Shown here: positions 1 through 11,625 of the stretch, piece after piece
Layout of the letters: every line of letters begins with the position of its first letter
Numbering within the stretch: the stretch's first letter is position 1
DNA from: Cricetulus griseus
Taxonomy: Eukaryota; Chordata; Mammalia; Rodentia; Cricetidae
Assembly (NCBI RefSeq): GCF_003668045.3
Contig: NC_048597.1
Location: 24,163,960 to 24,227,959 of the forward strand
Direction of reading: 5' to 3'
DNA length: 64,000 bases
The notes under the pieces: generated by a model
Told to the model about the DNA's origin: nothing
The model's database searches: none
Seen by the model: only the letters and a program-made list of their open reading frames with translations
Position numbers and translations under genes: made by a program

Positions 1-1351
1 TGGTGTATTATTCAGCTATTAAAAACAAGTAACATCAGGAAATTTCCTGGCAAATGGATGGAACAAGAAAAGATCATCTCAATTGAAGTAACCCAGACCC
101 AGAAAGACAAATATGGTTTGCACTCACTCATAGGTGGATATTAGCTGTAAAGTAAAGGAGAACCATGTTATAACCCACAGACCCAGAGAAGCTAAGTAAC
201 AAGAAGGGCTCAAGATGGGGCTGCATGAATCTCACCATGAAGGGAAACACTGCCACATGGGGAGGGGATGGGAGTGGATTGGGGATGGGAACAGGAGGGA
301 TCATGTGTTTGGGACGATGGAGAGAGAGAGCGGGAGAGAGTACTGGGAGAGACAACTTGAATCTCGGGGCATCTCTGGGATAAGCCAGAAACCTGGAAAC
401 TGCCAGGAATCTACCAGAGAGACCCAACCTAAGACTCCTAGCAACAGTGGATATGGAGCCTGAACTGCCCATCTCCTGTAATCAGGCAAGACTTCCTTTA
501 GAGGGACTGGGACACTAACCCAGCCACAAACCTGAAGACATACAATTTGCCCTGCATACTAATTGTGGGAGTGACCAACTAATGACTGGCACATCTGGAA
601 ACTCATACCCTGTGAGAGAGCTACCATGGGTGTCCCAGAGACCTAGGATAGAAGACTGGCAAAAGAAGAAAGAAAGGAAGGAAGGAGGGAGGGAAGGAAG
701 AAAGAGAAAAAAACAGAAAAACAAAAGAAAAATAACAAAGGTCAATGAAATGATTCCTAATGATGTCCTGCTATGCCCATAGTTTGGTGCCTAGCCCAAT
801 TGCCATCAGACAGGCTTCATTCAGAAACTGATGAAAACAGATGTAGAGATGCACAGCCAAACATTAGGCTAAGCTTGGGGAATCTTATGGAAGAGGGGGA
901 GGAAGGATTGTAGGACCAGTGGTGTCAAGGGCACCACAAGAAAACCCACAGAACAAACTAACCTGGGTTTATAGGGGCTCACAGAGACTGATCCAACAAC
1001 CAGGGGGGCCTACAAGGGACTGACCTAGGCATTCCACTTGTATGTGATAGTTGTGTAGCTTGATCTTCTTGTGAGACTCCTAACAATTGGAACAGGCAAT
1101 GTCTCTGACTCCATTGCCTGCATTTGACACATCCCTTATTCTGGATTGGCCCATGCAGCCTTAATAGAAGAGGGGGAGCCTTGTCTCACTGCAACTTGAT
1201 ATACTGTGGCTGGCTGATATCCATGGGATGCCCTTAGCTGAAAAGAAACTGTGGAGAAGTGGATGGGTGTGGAGGAGGGGGAGATGGGAAGAGGTGAGGT
1301 AGGGGAAACATTGGTTGAACAAAAAAATAAATAAACAAAAGCAAAACAAAA
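1..1351 (+). mobile_element. LINE-1 3' end (end of ORF2 plus 3' UTR), subfamily A, cut by window edge
   Basis: The first ~150 bases resemble the end of rodent L1 ORF2: a remnant of the 'SAIKNN...' region, then the 'cactcactcataggtggatattag' type block that precedes the 3' UTR (shown here as a motif, not a reading frame). A long 3' UTR follows, with a polypurine stretch at 659-740, ending in an A-rich tail at about 1320-1351. A paralogue with the same 3' UTR order lies at 42610-43590. Reading frames are broken, so this is a dead copy. The 3' UTR is not the Mus L1Md type, which supports a cricetid host. The 5' part lies outside the window. Confidence 0.85.
659..740 (+). repeat. Polypurine GGAA/GAAA-rich tract inside the L1 3' UTR
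   Basis: An imperfect run of GAAA, GGAA and GGGA units with almost no pyrimidines. Polypurine tracts are a usual part of rodent L1 3' UTRs, so I read it as part of the surrounding L1, possibly expanded as a simple repeat. Confidence 0.75.
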
Positions 1352-4300
1352 CACTAGCATCCTTCTAATTATACTAAATGAATTTATAACAACCCCCCCC
1401 ACAACTCCATGAACCAAAAGCACCAATATTGGAGAGTAGAGGGGGCCTGACTAAAGAGAGTCTTGTTCCACAGAAACACAGAAACTCTTCAACAGCAGCA
1501 ACAGTCACCCCAAGGACTACAACAGCATGTCTGTGTCCCAGTACCAAGTCACAGGGTGAGCCATCCAGTGCCAGCTACCTGACTAAGACCATCAGGGTCC
1601 TGTCACACTTTCTCTTATCTTGAGGAGAGACTGCCACCCACTCTGACTAGTATTCCAGACACTGCCTGCAGTCACTCTGTCCTATGATTAGAGAAGGCTG
1701 GTGCTCAGGCTCCAAGGAAAGAAAGCTGCAGTCTATAGACACAATTACATTGAGGAAGAAAGATGAGTTTAAGAAAGCTTCTAAGGAATTTATGCAAAAA
1801 GGGGAAAAATGATGCCTAGGTTGCATTTTTAGAAGGCATTTTCCCCTTGTATATTTAAAGACTGCATTATGTAGTCATTCATTCTGTAAATTAAGCCTTT
1901 TGATTCCCAGTAGCATTATGCAAAGCTAGCATATTGTACCTATTTGCAAAGATAATATATTAGTGAATGCTTTCATTTTCTTTGCCAAAATTGCCAAAAT
2001 GTGTCGTAACAGACAAAGAACATCTTAAACGTTACCAAAATAGAAGGCTTTGTGTCAGCTATGAGAAGCATAATAGATGACACAGTTACTTCAGGTGCCC
2101 AGAGATATGTGGAAATGGGGGGGGGGGAAACAACACAAAACAAAACGAAGGACAATTACTCTGAAGAGGCTATCAGTGATCTGTGTGAATATCATGGGAA
2201 AATTATGCAAGGCCACTAATCACTGAAACGTAACCCTTAGACAAAATGTGTTATCTGATGAAACAAAGATTTGGGGAATTTTCCCAGTCATGCCCTCCCT
2301 TGTCTTGCCTCCAAGGCACTAGAGGAAGTTCTCATTCCAAGAGGTCATCTGAGATGGACAAAAGATCCTAACAAATCACACAGCCTTATTTAGGTATGGA
2401 GATGCTCTCTCCAAAAGCCCAGAAGATAAAAATAAACTAAAATTCACATCTTGGTACATACATATTACAATATTTAGTATCTAGGTAATATAAATTATAA
2501 TATTACGCGTAGATGAATAATTGTCATAATACTCAGGTTGATGTACCATACATTCATTTTTTAAAAAACAGGAGGTGTTTGGTGAAATGGCTGCTGAACA
2601 CTTCAGTACTCACTTGTCCATGTGTACATGCAGACATAGTTGGTCTTCTGGAGTGGTCTGATTACTGGCTGTCTGGTAATTATGTCTGTACACTCTCTTG
2701 GAGTCATACGGCAGCTAGAATTCATTACCTCACTATGCATTCTCTAGGGACATTGCTGAGGACACTTTTAAAAACACTGTGAGGGAACAATAATGCCTCA
2801 GCCCAGAATATGGAGATGATATTACACACGAGACCAGCAAGACAGTCAAACATACAAATTCACATCAAATTACTGAAGGTAAATGTAGTGTCTGCACATT
2901 TTTTCATGTACTGACTTCCTGTGCGTGTTTATCTGCATGCATATGAGATACTTCAGAAGAGCATAAAGTATATTCAAGATATTCTAATCTATTTGGCATA
3001 AAGGCCATTTCTGGTCACAGAAAAGCATGAGACATTTTAAATGAAAACATAGTAGTTGTACTGACTTAGTGTTCTCCAAGTGGACTCAGTACCCATTTTA
3101 CTAATATTTATCTTCAGTGATAACTAAAGGGAGGCTGAAAAAGAAATTCACACCAAAAAAAAAAAAAAACAGAAACAGCAACAACAACAACAAAAAAAAC
3201 AATCTGCTTTTAGTGAGGGCAACACAAATGACAGATGACAGACCAAATTGACAGGGGCCAAGGCAAGGGGAAGAATATTTGAGTTCTTGAGGGCAGAGCT
3301 TGCAGAGATCTTAACCCCCACAGGCCTGGATGCAGTTCTGTAAATCCTTGGCTGTCCAGAGGCTCCAACCATGTTCTTTTTGATTGACATCCATGTGTTT
3401 ATCTCAGAGCAGTGCCCTACAAATGCCATCTTATGACAGGAAAACATTGCACTGAGGAGTCCTGGCATTCTAGATATAGGTCTTGGGTTGCTTTGGGTTT
3501 TATTGAGAAACAGTCCTTGACTGATTTCTCATTGTTGTATTTATCACTATATTTCTGTATCTATTTTTACTGCTACTTAGCCTAGAAGTACTTCTTGAAC
3601 ACATAAATATGTCATGTATAGTATAAAATAATTGAAAAATGTTTTGTTGAATGCTCTTCAGATAAGTAAAACATAAACTGAATATGTAATTTATGACGCA
3701 TATTGACTAGAAAAGCTGTCTAGCTTATACAACATTTCTATTTATTATAACGTGATTTTTTTTTTAAATTTTCCCTCTCAAAACTATCCTTCTTTCTTGA
3801 GCTGTAATCTAACTCAGTTTGATTTGCTGGCTGTTCTAAATAGGAAGTTTTGTTATGGTCCCTTGTGCAGTGAAATTGGAATACAAGTGCATTACCTGTT
3901 ACTTCTTATATTATTGGTTTAAGGAATCCCTGTTTGTGAGGCTAAGGAAAGAGCCAGAATACCCTGGTAGTTCTGTTTGTGAAGACTCAAAAGCAATGAA
4001 GCAAGCTATTTCCCCCTGAATGCTGTTATCCATGACAAAGAAGCTAACTGCTTAATTCCAGGGGTCTGTTATTATTTGTAAACTGGTTCTTAAATAAGGA
4101 TATTTACAGATGCCTCTTGCTCCAGATGGTACCATTTAACTGCCTGTGTTACTCATGAGTGCTTTTCTGCTTTCGTTTTAAACAAATACTTAACACAGGC
4201 AATTCAGTTATCAAGAATTCCTTCTCAAAATTGGAACAAAATCCCGAAGTGCTGCATGAAGCAGCAACACAATTTCCTTCAGCATGGGACATATGGGTTA

Positions 4301-4437
4301 AAAGTAAATGGAGCTTGACAGTGCATGGGAATAAAAAGAACTCCAGTGGGCAGGGGAAGGAAAGGTTCTCTGGACCTCACTAGAGGGCTGAGTGCCAGCT
4401 CTTGCTTGCTATTTCCTAGTTTTTTGTGACTTTAGTT

Positions 4438-4439
<2 letters not shown>
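1352..4439. other. Gene-free, mostly unique sequence
   Basis: No recognised repeat family or gene. It holds a poly-G run at about 2118-2128 and an A-rich/(CAA)n stretch at 3153-3200. Short ORFs here (for example 2513-2782 on + and 3148-3468 on -) have no recognisable domain; the latter ends in a low-complexity Cys/Phe run read from the (CAA)n tract. Confidence 0.6.
3153..3200 (+). repeat. A-rich and (CAA)n simple repeat
   Basis: About 17 A residues followed by CAA-type units and another A run. It could be the degraded tail of a retrotransposed copy, but I recognise no element directly upstream. Confidence 0.75.

Positions 4440-4482
<43 letters not shown>
4440..4482 (+). repeat. (CA)n microsatellite, about 21 units
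   Basis: A pure CA dinucleotide run, likely polymorphic in length. It is not attached to a SINE that I can recognise. Confidence 0.97.
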
Positions 4483-4484
<2 letters not shown>

Positions 4485-4638
4485 AAATCAAAACAACATA
4501 AACAATAATCGCCATCCTTTTCGAAGGATTTCAGGACTAAATAATGAATATACTCTAACACTAATTTCTGAGTGATGTTATGAGTAAATGCTACCAGGAA
4601 AAAGCTTTCTCCATTAGCATTGGGTCAAAGCACCTTAA

Positions 4639-4700
4639 GTGTGGGCTAGAGAGATCACTCCACTGTTAAAGGCTAGACTCACAACCAGAAACAATAAGAC
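4639..4700 (+). mobile_element. B2 SINE fragment (5' part)
   Basis: The 'gggctagagagatcactcc' opening matches the tRNA-derived 5' end of B2 ('ggctggagagatggctcag'). The match fades after about 60 bases, so this is a truncated, old copy. Confidence 0.6.
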
Positions 4701-5954
4701 ATTGAGTGAAACCAGGAAATCAGTTTCTTCAATGAAAAACTTCCCTGTCATTAAGATGCTCATAGAGCTTCTATGATGTCATCTGGGACGAGGATTCTAA
4801 ATCCAGCCTTGTTGGGAAAAATGTTCCATGGAGCAGGCTTTGGGAAATGTGACTCTAACCTCTACTGTGCTAATCATATAAAAGCTAAGACTCTTGCACC
4901 ACATCAACTGTGGGCTGGGGTCTCCCAGTTGTAAACACTAGATACAGGGTCTTCTGCATCCAGTCATGTAGACCAGTTCCTCAGTCGATACATTTGGAAA
5001 TTTTCTTTGTGCTGTTTTGTCTAAAGAGCCCTGTCTCATGTACATGACACTCAAGGCTTTTCTTAGATAAATCTCAATTAACCTCAACATTTTTCCCCTC
5101 AAAACTATATTTGTGTGCCTTGCATTCTAGCCAAAGTTAAATATTGTTATTAACTTCTTTTTTAAAGCTTTCAAAAATGTAGATGCTAACAATAGCCACT
5201 TATGTGGGACCTACATTCTACTTGATTTTTCTTTTAGAAATGAACTCCACCAGTTTTGAAGATGTGTTAGGTAGGCTATCTTTCCTCCTTTCTCTTTCTA
5301 AATGTGGTACTTTCTTCCTTGTCTTTATTCATGAAACCAAAATTTGAAATCTAATCTTCAGTTCATTTTGTAGAAGACTCTAAAATAAATTAACCATTAT
5401 GGTATTTACTACATTAGAACTTGAAAATAAGTGAACAGAAAACAACAAAATAAAAAAGTATCCATTTCCACAAGCTCAGAGGATACTAGCAGCAAAACTG
5501 TGCTTTGTATTTAAAGCATAAACACATTCTGCTCTGTTTCTTTCATGAAATTTTTACTATTGAATTTATTAACATAACTGAAGCTATGTGATATGGTAAT
5601 GCTTTTCCTGCATTCTTTTTAATGACACCTGCAGAAGTGTCATTAAAAAGTCATCTCAGTGTTAGAGAAACAGCTGAAGTGCTAGATAAATCCTTGACTC
5701 CAATCCTCTGACCTGCTATATGCCCTCTACAGTTTACTTGGCCTCTATTTTCTTAGATATCAAGTGAGAAGAGTAACAGCATCTGTTTTGAATATTTGCG
5801 AAATGCAAAGATGGAGACCTTCATATCAAAGTTATTAACACACACCTCTTATTTTAGAAGTTTAATCAAAAGTCATATACCTGAACTTCTCCACTTACAA
5901 CGAAAATGAGTGTAAGACTGAGAATTAGTGTATGGACACAAATTTTCAGTTTTT
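4701..5954. other. Gene-free unique sequence
   Basis: AT-rich sequence. I see no gene, SINE, LTR or microsatellite in it. Confidence 0.55.
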
Positions 5955-7170
5955 AAAAAGCAGCATTATTTGTAATAGCCAGAACCTGGAAGCAACCTGG
6001 AAGCAATTCTAAACTGAAGAATGTTTAGAGAAAATGTGATACATTTACACAATGGATTACTACTCAGTGGAAAAAAAAAACCAATGGAATCTTAAAATTT
6101 GTAAGCAAATAGATGGCACTACAAGAAATCATCCTGAGTGAGGCAACCCAGTCACAAAAAAAGACAAACATGGTATGTACTCACTCATATATGGATTTTA
6201 GACATCGAGCAGGGGATTGCCAACCTACAATTCACACCGCCAGAGAGGCTGGGAAACAGGGAGTATCCTAAGAGAGACATGCATGGTACCCCGGAGAAGG
6301 GGAAGGGAACAGGATCTCCTGAGTGGATTAGGAGCATGGAGGAAGGGGATAGGGAGCTGGGAGAAAGAGAGGTGGAGAAAATGAGGGGAGAGGAAGACAT
6401 GGGTGAGCAGGAAGGTTGAGTTGGGAGAAGAACAGAGGAGAGCAGGATGAGAGATACCATAACAGAGGGAGCCATTATAGGTTTGAGGAGAGATCTGGCA
6501 CTAGGGAGGTTTCCAGAGATTTATAAGGATGACACCAACTGACAATCTAAGCAATAGTGGAGAGGCTACCTTAAAATGCCCTTCCTCTATAATGAGACTG
6601 ATGACTACCTTATATGCCATCCTAGAGCCTTCATCCAGTGGCTGATGGAAGCAGAGGCAGACACCCACAGCTAAACACTGAACTGAACTCCTGGAATCCA
6701 GTTGTAGAGAGGGAGGAGTGATGAGCAAAGTGGTCAAGACCATTCTGGAGAAACTCACAGAAACAGCTGACCTGAACAAGGGAGAGCTCATGGACCCCAG
6801 ACTGATGGCTGGGAGGCCAGCATGGGTCTGATCCAGACCCCCTGACTGTGGATGTTGGAGAGGAGGCCTCCGTAATCTATGGAGTCTCTGGTAGTAGATC
6901 AATACTTATCCCTTGTGTGCGAATGGACTTTGGGAGCCCATTCCATGTGGAAGGATGCTCTCTCAGGGATGGACACATGGGGGAGGGCCTAGGCCTTGCC
7001 CTGTATGATATGACAGATTTGGGGATCCCCCATGGAGAACCTCAATCTCCCTGGGGAGTGGAGGGGGGATGGGGTGGGGGATTGGTGGGGAGCAGAGGAA
7101 GAGGGGAAGGAAAGGGAGCTGGGATTTATATGAGTGAAACAGGCTTGTTTCTAATTTAAATAAAAAAAAT
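5955..7170 (+). mobile_element. LINE-1 3' end (ORF2 C-terminal remnant plus 3' UTR), subfamily B
   Basis: The 5' part matches the L1 ORF2 end region ('taatagccagaacctggaa', then 'acatttacacaatgga', 'catcctgagtgaggcaaccc' and 'actcactcatatatgga'). The 3' UTR follows, with a G-rich polypurine block at 7050-7120 and an AATAAA-like A-rich end near 7160. The + ORF at 6848-7159 and the ORFs around 6138-6902 are incidental reading of this UTR. Related copies lie at 14630-15260, 41955-42605 and, inverted, at 53236-53600. Confidence 0.85.
7053..7090 (+). other. G-quadruplex-capable G-rich tract in the L1 3' UTR
   Basis: Four or more runs of 4-6 G separated by 1-5 bases on the + strand. It is part of the L1 subfamily B 3' UTR; the equivalent tract recurs at 42500-42540 and on the minus strand near 53300-53385. 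Folding is inferred from the motif only. Confidence 0.65.
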
Positions 7171-7593
7171 GAGGGACAGATTCAACTTATTGAAATAATG
7201 TTAATGTAAATGATAATGCTGTGTATTTCTATTTCTATTGCAGAGAACACAAGACAGCTAACTTAAGCTGTGTGTTCCTTAAGAATCTTTTCTGCAATAC
7301 TTCGTTAATGTTTCTTCCTCTGGATTTTTTTCCATATTTGTTATTACTTAGCTCCTATTTGGTATCTGGATGTAAGTTAGTATGCTATAAAAATCCCAGG
7401 CTCTCACATTGCACCTTTTAATTTGATATTTGTGATGAACTCAGAAATAATAAGTTATTAATATTTTTCTTTTTACATTAACACTTGAAATAACATCTTA
7501 AATTAACACTTCTGCTACTATAGAATCAGAAGTGTTCTTGGGCTAGAGGCACTTAATATTAGAGATACTTCCCACAGAACACCCTCCCAGACA
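7171..7593. other. Gene-free unique sequence
   Basis: AT-rich. No repeat or gene recognised. Confidence 0.5.
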
Positions 7594-7599
7594 AAGGTC

Positions 7600-8100
7600 T
7601 GTAGGGAGGAATCCTGTTTAGAGCCCGCTTGGGTGTGGTCAGAGTGATGTAACTAGGGTTTAAGTAGTTGGGAGGTGCACATGCAGGTCTCTTTTCTCTC
7701 TTCTGCCTGGATGAGATGACTAAGATGAAGGGGAACCTGCAGCCAAGCCTACTTAGGGGCTGGCTACAGGTGTGTCTGACCACGCCTTCGAGGGCGTGGT
7801 CAGGGTGACGTAGAGTGGGTGGCGTTGCGTTTCTCTTTCAGTTTCACTTTTGTACTTGCTGGACAGACTGCTGCCACGCCGGCTGGCTAGGTCGCTCTGT
7901 AAGTAAGGCTTTTCCCTATTAAATACCCTTATATTTCTACCTGACTCCATATTGGTAATTTTCCAACTATACTAAGAGGCTTCTTGTGGGGTACTCCTGC
8001 TCCAGTGCAAACCTGGTCACTGGCTCCCTAGCGTGAGTACTATTACTTAATAAAATACCTTTTATCAGTCTATTTCTGACACACTTTGTAATCATTTTTA
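7600..8100 (+). mobile_element. Solo LTR, ERVK-like family A, interrupted by a second LTR
   Basis: The element begins TGTAGGGAGG and ends ATCATTTTTA. It is flanked by a perfect 6-bp duplication, AAGGTC, at 7594-7599 and 8101-8106. Six-base duplications are typical of class II (ERVK/IAP/mys-like) integrations. Its two halves (7600-7725 and 7978-8100) are split by LTR B. Without LTR B and its duplication, LTR A is about 249 bp. A polyadenylation-type AATAAA motif lies near 8049. Another copy is at 19718-19954 on the minus strand. No internal ERV sequence accompanies it, so this is a solo LTR. The family name is not certain. Confidence 0.8.
7726..7971 (+). mobile_element. Solo LTR, ERVK-like family B, nested inside LTR A
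   Basis: Starts TGAAGGGGAA and ends TTCCAACTATA. It is bounded by perfect 6-bp duplications CTAAGA at 7720-7725 and 7972-7977. Most of its length matches the minus-strand LTR at 39261-39514, including the 'gtaagtaaggcttttccc' block and the 'ctgactcc.tattggtaatt' block near its 3' end. The last part is shorter than in the 39 kb copy, consistent with a small internal deletion. It entered LTR A after LTR A had integrated. Confidence 0.85.
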
Positions 8101-8253
8101 AAGGTCAAAATGAAGTCTTAGAGAATAAATGGTCTTTGTTGATACTTACTGTTGTAGTCATGATGCATATCATCTGCCCTGGATGATATAAGTCCTGGGT
8201 ATAAAAATCTCACTCCAAGTCCTCAGACCAACTATATGAGATTGTATTGATCT

Positions 8254-8474
8254 TTAAATATTTTTATTTATTTACTTTATGTGTATGTGTGCTTTGCCAG
8301 TATGTACTCCTATACACCTTATATATGCATGGTGCCCAAGTAGGCCACAAGAATTCAGATTCCCTGGGACTGGAGTTCTTGACAGTTGTAAGTGCTATGT
8401 GAGTGCTGTGAATTGAACCAGAACCCTCTGAAAGAGCAGCTGGCACTCTTAACCACTGCGTCAACTCTCCAGAT
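8254..8474 (-). mobile_element. B3/B2-family SINE, near full length
   Basis: Read on the minus strand it starts near 8474 with the tRNA-derived head (complement of 'ccactgcgtcaactctccag'). It contains the 'cctgggactggagtt' segment typical of B3 and ends in the AT-rich tail at 8254-8275. The minus ORF at 8264-8464 is a by-product. Confidence 0.85.
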
Positions 8475-8599
8475 CCATGTCCAGGTAATTTGTTCTAGGG
8501 AAGAAAGACTTACCTTGTTATGGGGGTATCATTCTATTGGTTTTGTCCTGGGCTGAATGAAAAGGAAAATAGGAGAACATTTGCTGAACACCAGGATTC

Positions 8600-8780
8600 A
8601 TCTCTCTTCACTTCCTGTCTCTGGATGCAATGTAGCCAACTGCCTCACACTCCTGCCCCTACATCTAGACATGGTTTCTATGATGGAGTGTAACCTCCAA
8701 ACCTTATCCAAATTAAACTCTTCCTTCTTTAACTTGATTTTGTCCAGTATTTTGTAATAGCAATGAGGAAATAACTGCTG
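8600..8780 (+). mobile_element. Lx-type L1 3' UTR fragment
   Basis: Contains the 'tgatggagtgtaacctcc' and 'ccaaattaaactcttcc' blocks near the end of several rodent Lx 3' UTRs, then a 'tagcaatgagg' terminus. Truncated and diverged. Confidence 0.6.
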
Positions 8781-8889
8781 TGCACTTCCTTTCAATATTT
8801 GACTATAGCCACCAAATTCTCTTTTCATATAATTCTTTTCATTTAATTCCTCGACAGAAATAAGTTTGTCTCCAGAAATGATTGTGTAT

Positions 8890-9262
8890 CAAAGTGGTAG
8901 TTTGGATAGGTATGGTCCACATAAACTCATGTGTTTGAATACATGGTCATAGGAAGTGGCACTTATTAGTAGTAGGCACTATTAGTAGGTTGGAGGAAGT
9001 CTATGACTCTGGAGGCAGGATTTTGAGGTCTCCTATGCTCGAGATATGCTCAGTGTGGCACACAGCTGCTTCTGCTGCATGCAGATCAAAATGTAGAACT
9101 CTCATCTCCTTCTCCAGCATCATGTCTGCCTGCACACCATTATGAAGATAATGGATTAAACCTTTGGAAATGTAAGCCAGCCTCAATTAAATGTTCTCCT
9201 TTTATAAGAGTTGTCATCATCATGGTATCTCTTCACAGCAATAGAAACCCTAAGATGGTAAT
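8890..9262 (+). mobile_element. Lx-type L1 3' UTR
   Basis: The order of blocks fits a rodent Lx 3' end: 'ggaagtggcac', 'gcagatcaaaatgtagaactctc', 'gtctgcctgcacac', 'atgataatggat'-like, 'gtaagccagcctcaattaaatg', 'ttataagagttgtcat' and 'aaccctaagatgg'. Overlapping ORFs here are not genes. Confidence 0.75.
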
Positions 9263-9314
9263 CTATTCACTCATGAATTCCTTCATCAAGTATCTATTAA
9301 AAATCTCTAAGATA

Positions 9315-10905
9315 CTGTCTTAGTTAGGGTTTCTATTTCTGAGAAAAAACACCATGACCCAAAAGCAAATTGGGGAGGAAAGGGTTTATTAGGCTTACAC
9401 TTACTTCAGCATTGCTGTTCATTATTGAAGGAAGTCAGGATAGGAACTCAAACCCAGGCAGGATCCTGGAGACAGGAACTGGTGAGGAAGCCATGGAGGC
9501 ATACTGCTTACTGGCTTGCTTCCCCTGGCTTTCTCAGTCTGCCAAGGACCACCACCTACCATGGGCTTGGCCCTCCCCCATAGACCAACAATTTAGAAAA
9601 TGCCTTACAGCTGTATTTCATGGAGGCAATTCCTCAACTGAGTCAGGCTCCTTCCTCTCTGATGACTCTAGCTTGTATCAAGTTGACACACAAAACCAAC
9701 CAGTACAACTGAACCATTGTCAACTTGATACCCAAACGCATCACTTATAAGCCACAACCCTTCCTTTCTTATTCATCAACAAGATCACACAATAAAATCA
9801 TAAATAATTTTAAAGTCCCACAGTCTTTACTAATTAAAATTTCAGTCTCTTTAAAATAACCAATCTCTTTCATTTGTGGGTTCCTGTAAAAATCAAAGTG
9901 AAATTAAATACCTTCTTCAAGAGGGAAGAACCAGGGCTCCCTCACAATCTGGACCAAGCTAAACCAAATTACAACAATGTAAAAATAACTCAGTGTCCAA
10001 TTATCTTGGATTCACTCAAGATCTTCTGGACTCCTCCTGAGGGCTTGGCTCTACCCTCTGCAGCATATTCATTTATCTTCTAGTCTTAGTCTGGCTCCAG
10101 TTCACTGCTGCTGCTGGTCTTGGTTGTCTTCCTATGGTGCTGGTATCTCCAAAATGCTGGGATCCCTTGCTGACACTGGGTTGCACTTTCACAAATAGCT
10201 TCTCATAATCTCTCCTCATTCGGGCCAAGCCTCAACTTCTTTGCATGATCCCTTCAGTACTGGGCCTTCAACTGCCACTGAGGCTGCACCTTCATTAATG
10301 GTCTCTTGTGGCCTCTCACAGTGCCAAGCTTCCAGTTGCTCTCTGTGACCCCTTCATGCCTTCAAAACCGAGTTGCACCTGGGTGGCTCATGCATTACCA
10401 AGTCCTGCTGCCAGCATGAGGTACAACTTTGGCCACCTCTGGAACACAGTGTCCCTGTGCTTGCAGGAAACTCTTTGCAGAAGATTCCACCTCAACAATG
10501 CTGGTCCCTTCTTAATCACTGTTAATTTCTTATCTCCAGCTAAGCAGCATCAATTGTCCCAGTCACATGAAGCTAGAAGATAAGCTGTGTGTGCTGCAGT
10601 AGGTTTGGTATCTTGTTCATCATCGCTGATTCTTCAGACCCAGTTAACCAGAAGTACAGACTCTTAACTCAAAATAGCAAATGGCCCTATAGAATCTTTA
10701 ATATTCCCTCTGAAATTTCACAAGCCAGGCCTCCATCTTCTGCACTGCTTTCAATATTCTTATCTTCCTAGCTCCTACAGAACACCCCATGAAAGTCTGA
10801 ACACTCAATGGCTTTTCTAGCCCAAAGTTGCAAAGTCTTTCCACAATCTTCCCCAAAACATGGTCAGGTCTGTTACAACAATACCCCACTATAATTATGG
10901 AGGAA
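9315..10905 (-). mobile_element. Lx-type L1 3' end and upstream 3' UTR, minus strand
   Basis: On the + strand it opens with 'ctgtcttagttagggtttct', the inverted terminus of the Lx 3' UTR. Next come 'caccatgacccaaaagcaa', 'ggaaagggtttatt', 'aactcaaaccc', 'gctggtgaggaagccatggagg'-like text and 'gtatcaagttgacacacaaaac'. Homology continues to the 'acatggtcaggtctgttac' and 'caataccccac' blocks near 10900. ORFs at 9370-9750, 9874-10083 and 10308-10583 fall in this UTR and carry no domain. The copy is long (about 1.6 kb) but has no ORF2 sequence that I can recognise. Confidence 0.75.
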
Positions 10906-11433
10906 CCTTCATAGCATAAAATTATATTTTCTTCTGTTAAAAAATAAGTTACCAGATAAACCAATAAACAAATGAATTCAGTGTTTCTTTGTCGTTTCCA
11001 ACAATTAGAATAGATTTTCTTTGTTCTCCCTGCTAACTCAATTTGCTACTGTAGCCTATGGTTACTTCTTGTCTAAAAATTGCTTAAGGCTTTGAAGATA
11101 CGATTTTTTAATTTGTTAACAAAAAGGACCAAGATGAAGTATCAAGCTTCAAACACACAAAAAGTTTAATTGACATTTCAATTTCACTGTTTATACCATG
11201 TATGTTCTACAAACAGATCGTCAAAAATGTTGCCATTTACTAGGACAAAGCTGATAGCCTCTAGTGGTGATGACTGCTTTTTAGGTTAAATTTTCTGGAT
11301 TTGCTTTTCTCAAGTCTCCTAAGATATCCTGAGTTAAAATGCATTTTGTCATTTTGAAAAAAAAGAACTCTTTGACATTAAAACAGGTTGGTATTCCAAG
11401 CTTATGGGACTCAGTTTCTGCAGTGCTTATGGA
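10906..11433. other. Gene-free unique sequence
   Basis: No repeat or gene recognised. Confidence 0.5.
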
Positions 11434-11448
11434 CTGAGTTGTATTCTT

Positions 11449-11610
11449 TTTTTGGGGGTGGGGTGTGTGCAAGGTAGGGTTTCTGTGTGGCTTTAGAGGC
11501 TGTCCAGGAACTAGCTCTTGTGGACTAGGCTGGCCTTGAACTCACAGAGATCCTCCTGCCTCTGCCTCCGTAGTGCTGGAATTAAAGGCGTGAGCCACCA
11601 CTGCCTGGAT
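11449..11610 (-). mobile_element. B1 SINE with target-site duplication
   Basis: The inverted B1 body runs from a T-rich tail at 11449 to the 'ccaccactgcc' 5' end near 11607. Flanking 15-bp duplications CTGAGTTGTATTCTT (11434-11448) and CTGAATTGTATTCTT (11611-11625) differ by one base. Confidence 0.93.
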
Positions 11611-11625
11611 CTGAATTGTATTCTT

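Noticed and set aside
3148..3468. Minus ORF with a Cys/Phe-rich end as a secreted peptide
   Set aside because: The Cys/Phe run reads a (CAA)n and A tract; the rest has no recognisable domain.
4440..4482. Tandem repeats as a CRISPR-like array
   Set aside because: All tandem arrays in the window are simple di- or trinucleotide microsatellites without spacers.
6138..7159. ORFs of 66-133 codons on both strands (6138-6419 +, 6185-6475 -, 6501-6902 -, 6848-7159 +) as genes
   Set aside because: They fall in an L1 3' UTR; the same sequence recurs at 14.6, 42 and 53 kb without conserved frames.
7600..8100. A full ERV provirus with two LTRs
   Set aside because: The two LTRs belong to different families, are nested, and have no internal sequence.
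9370..10583. Three + strand ORFs (126, 69 and 91 codons) as a gene cluster
   Set aside because: All lie in an inverted Lx 3' UTR, with no domains and no shared frame.
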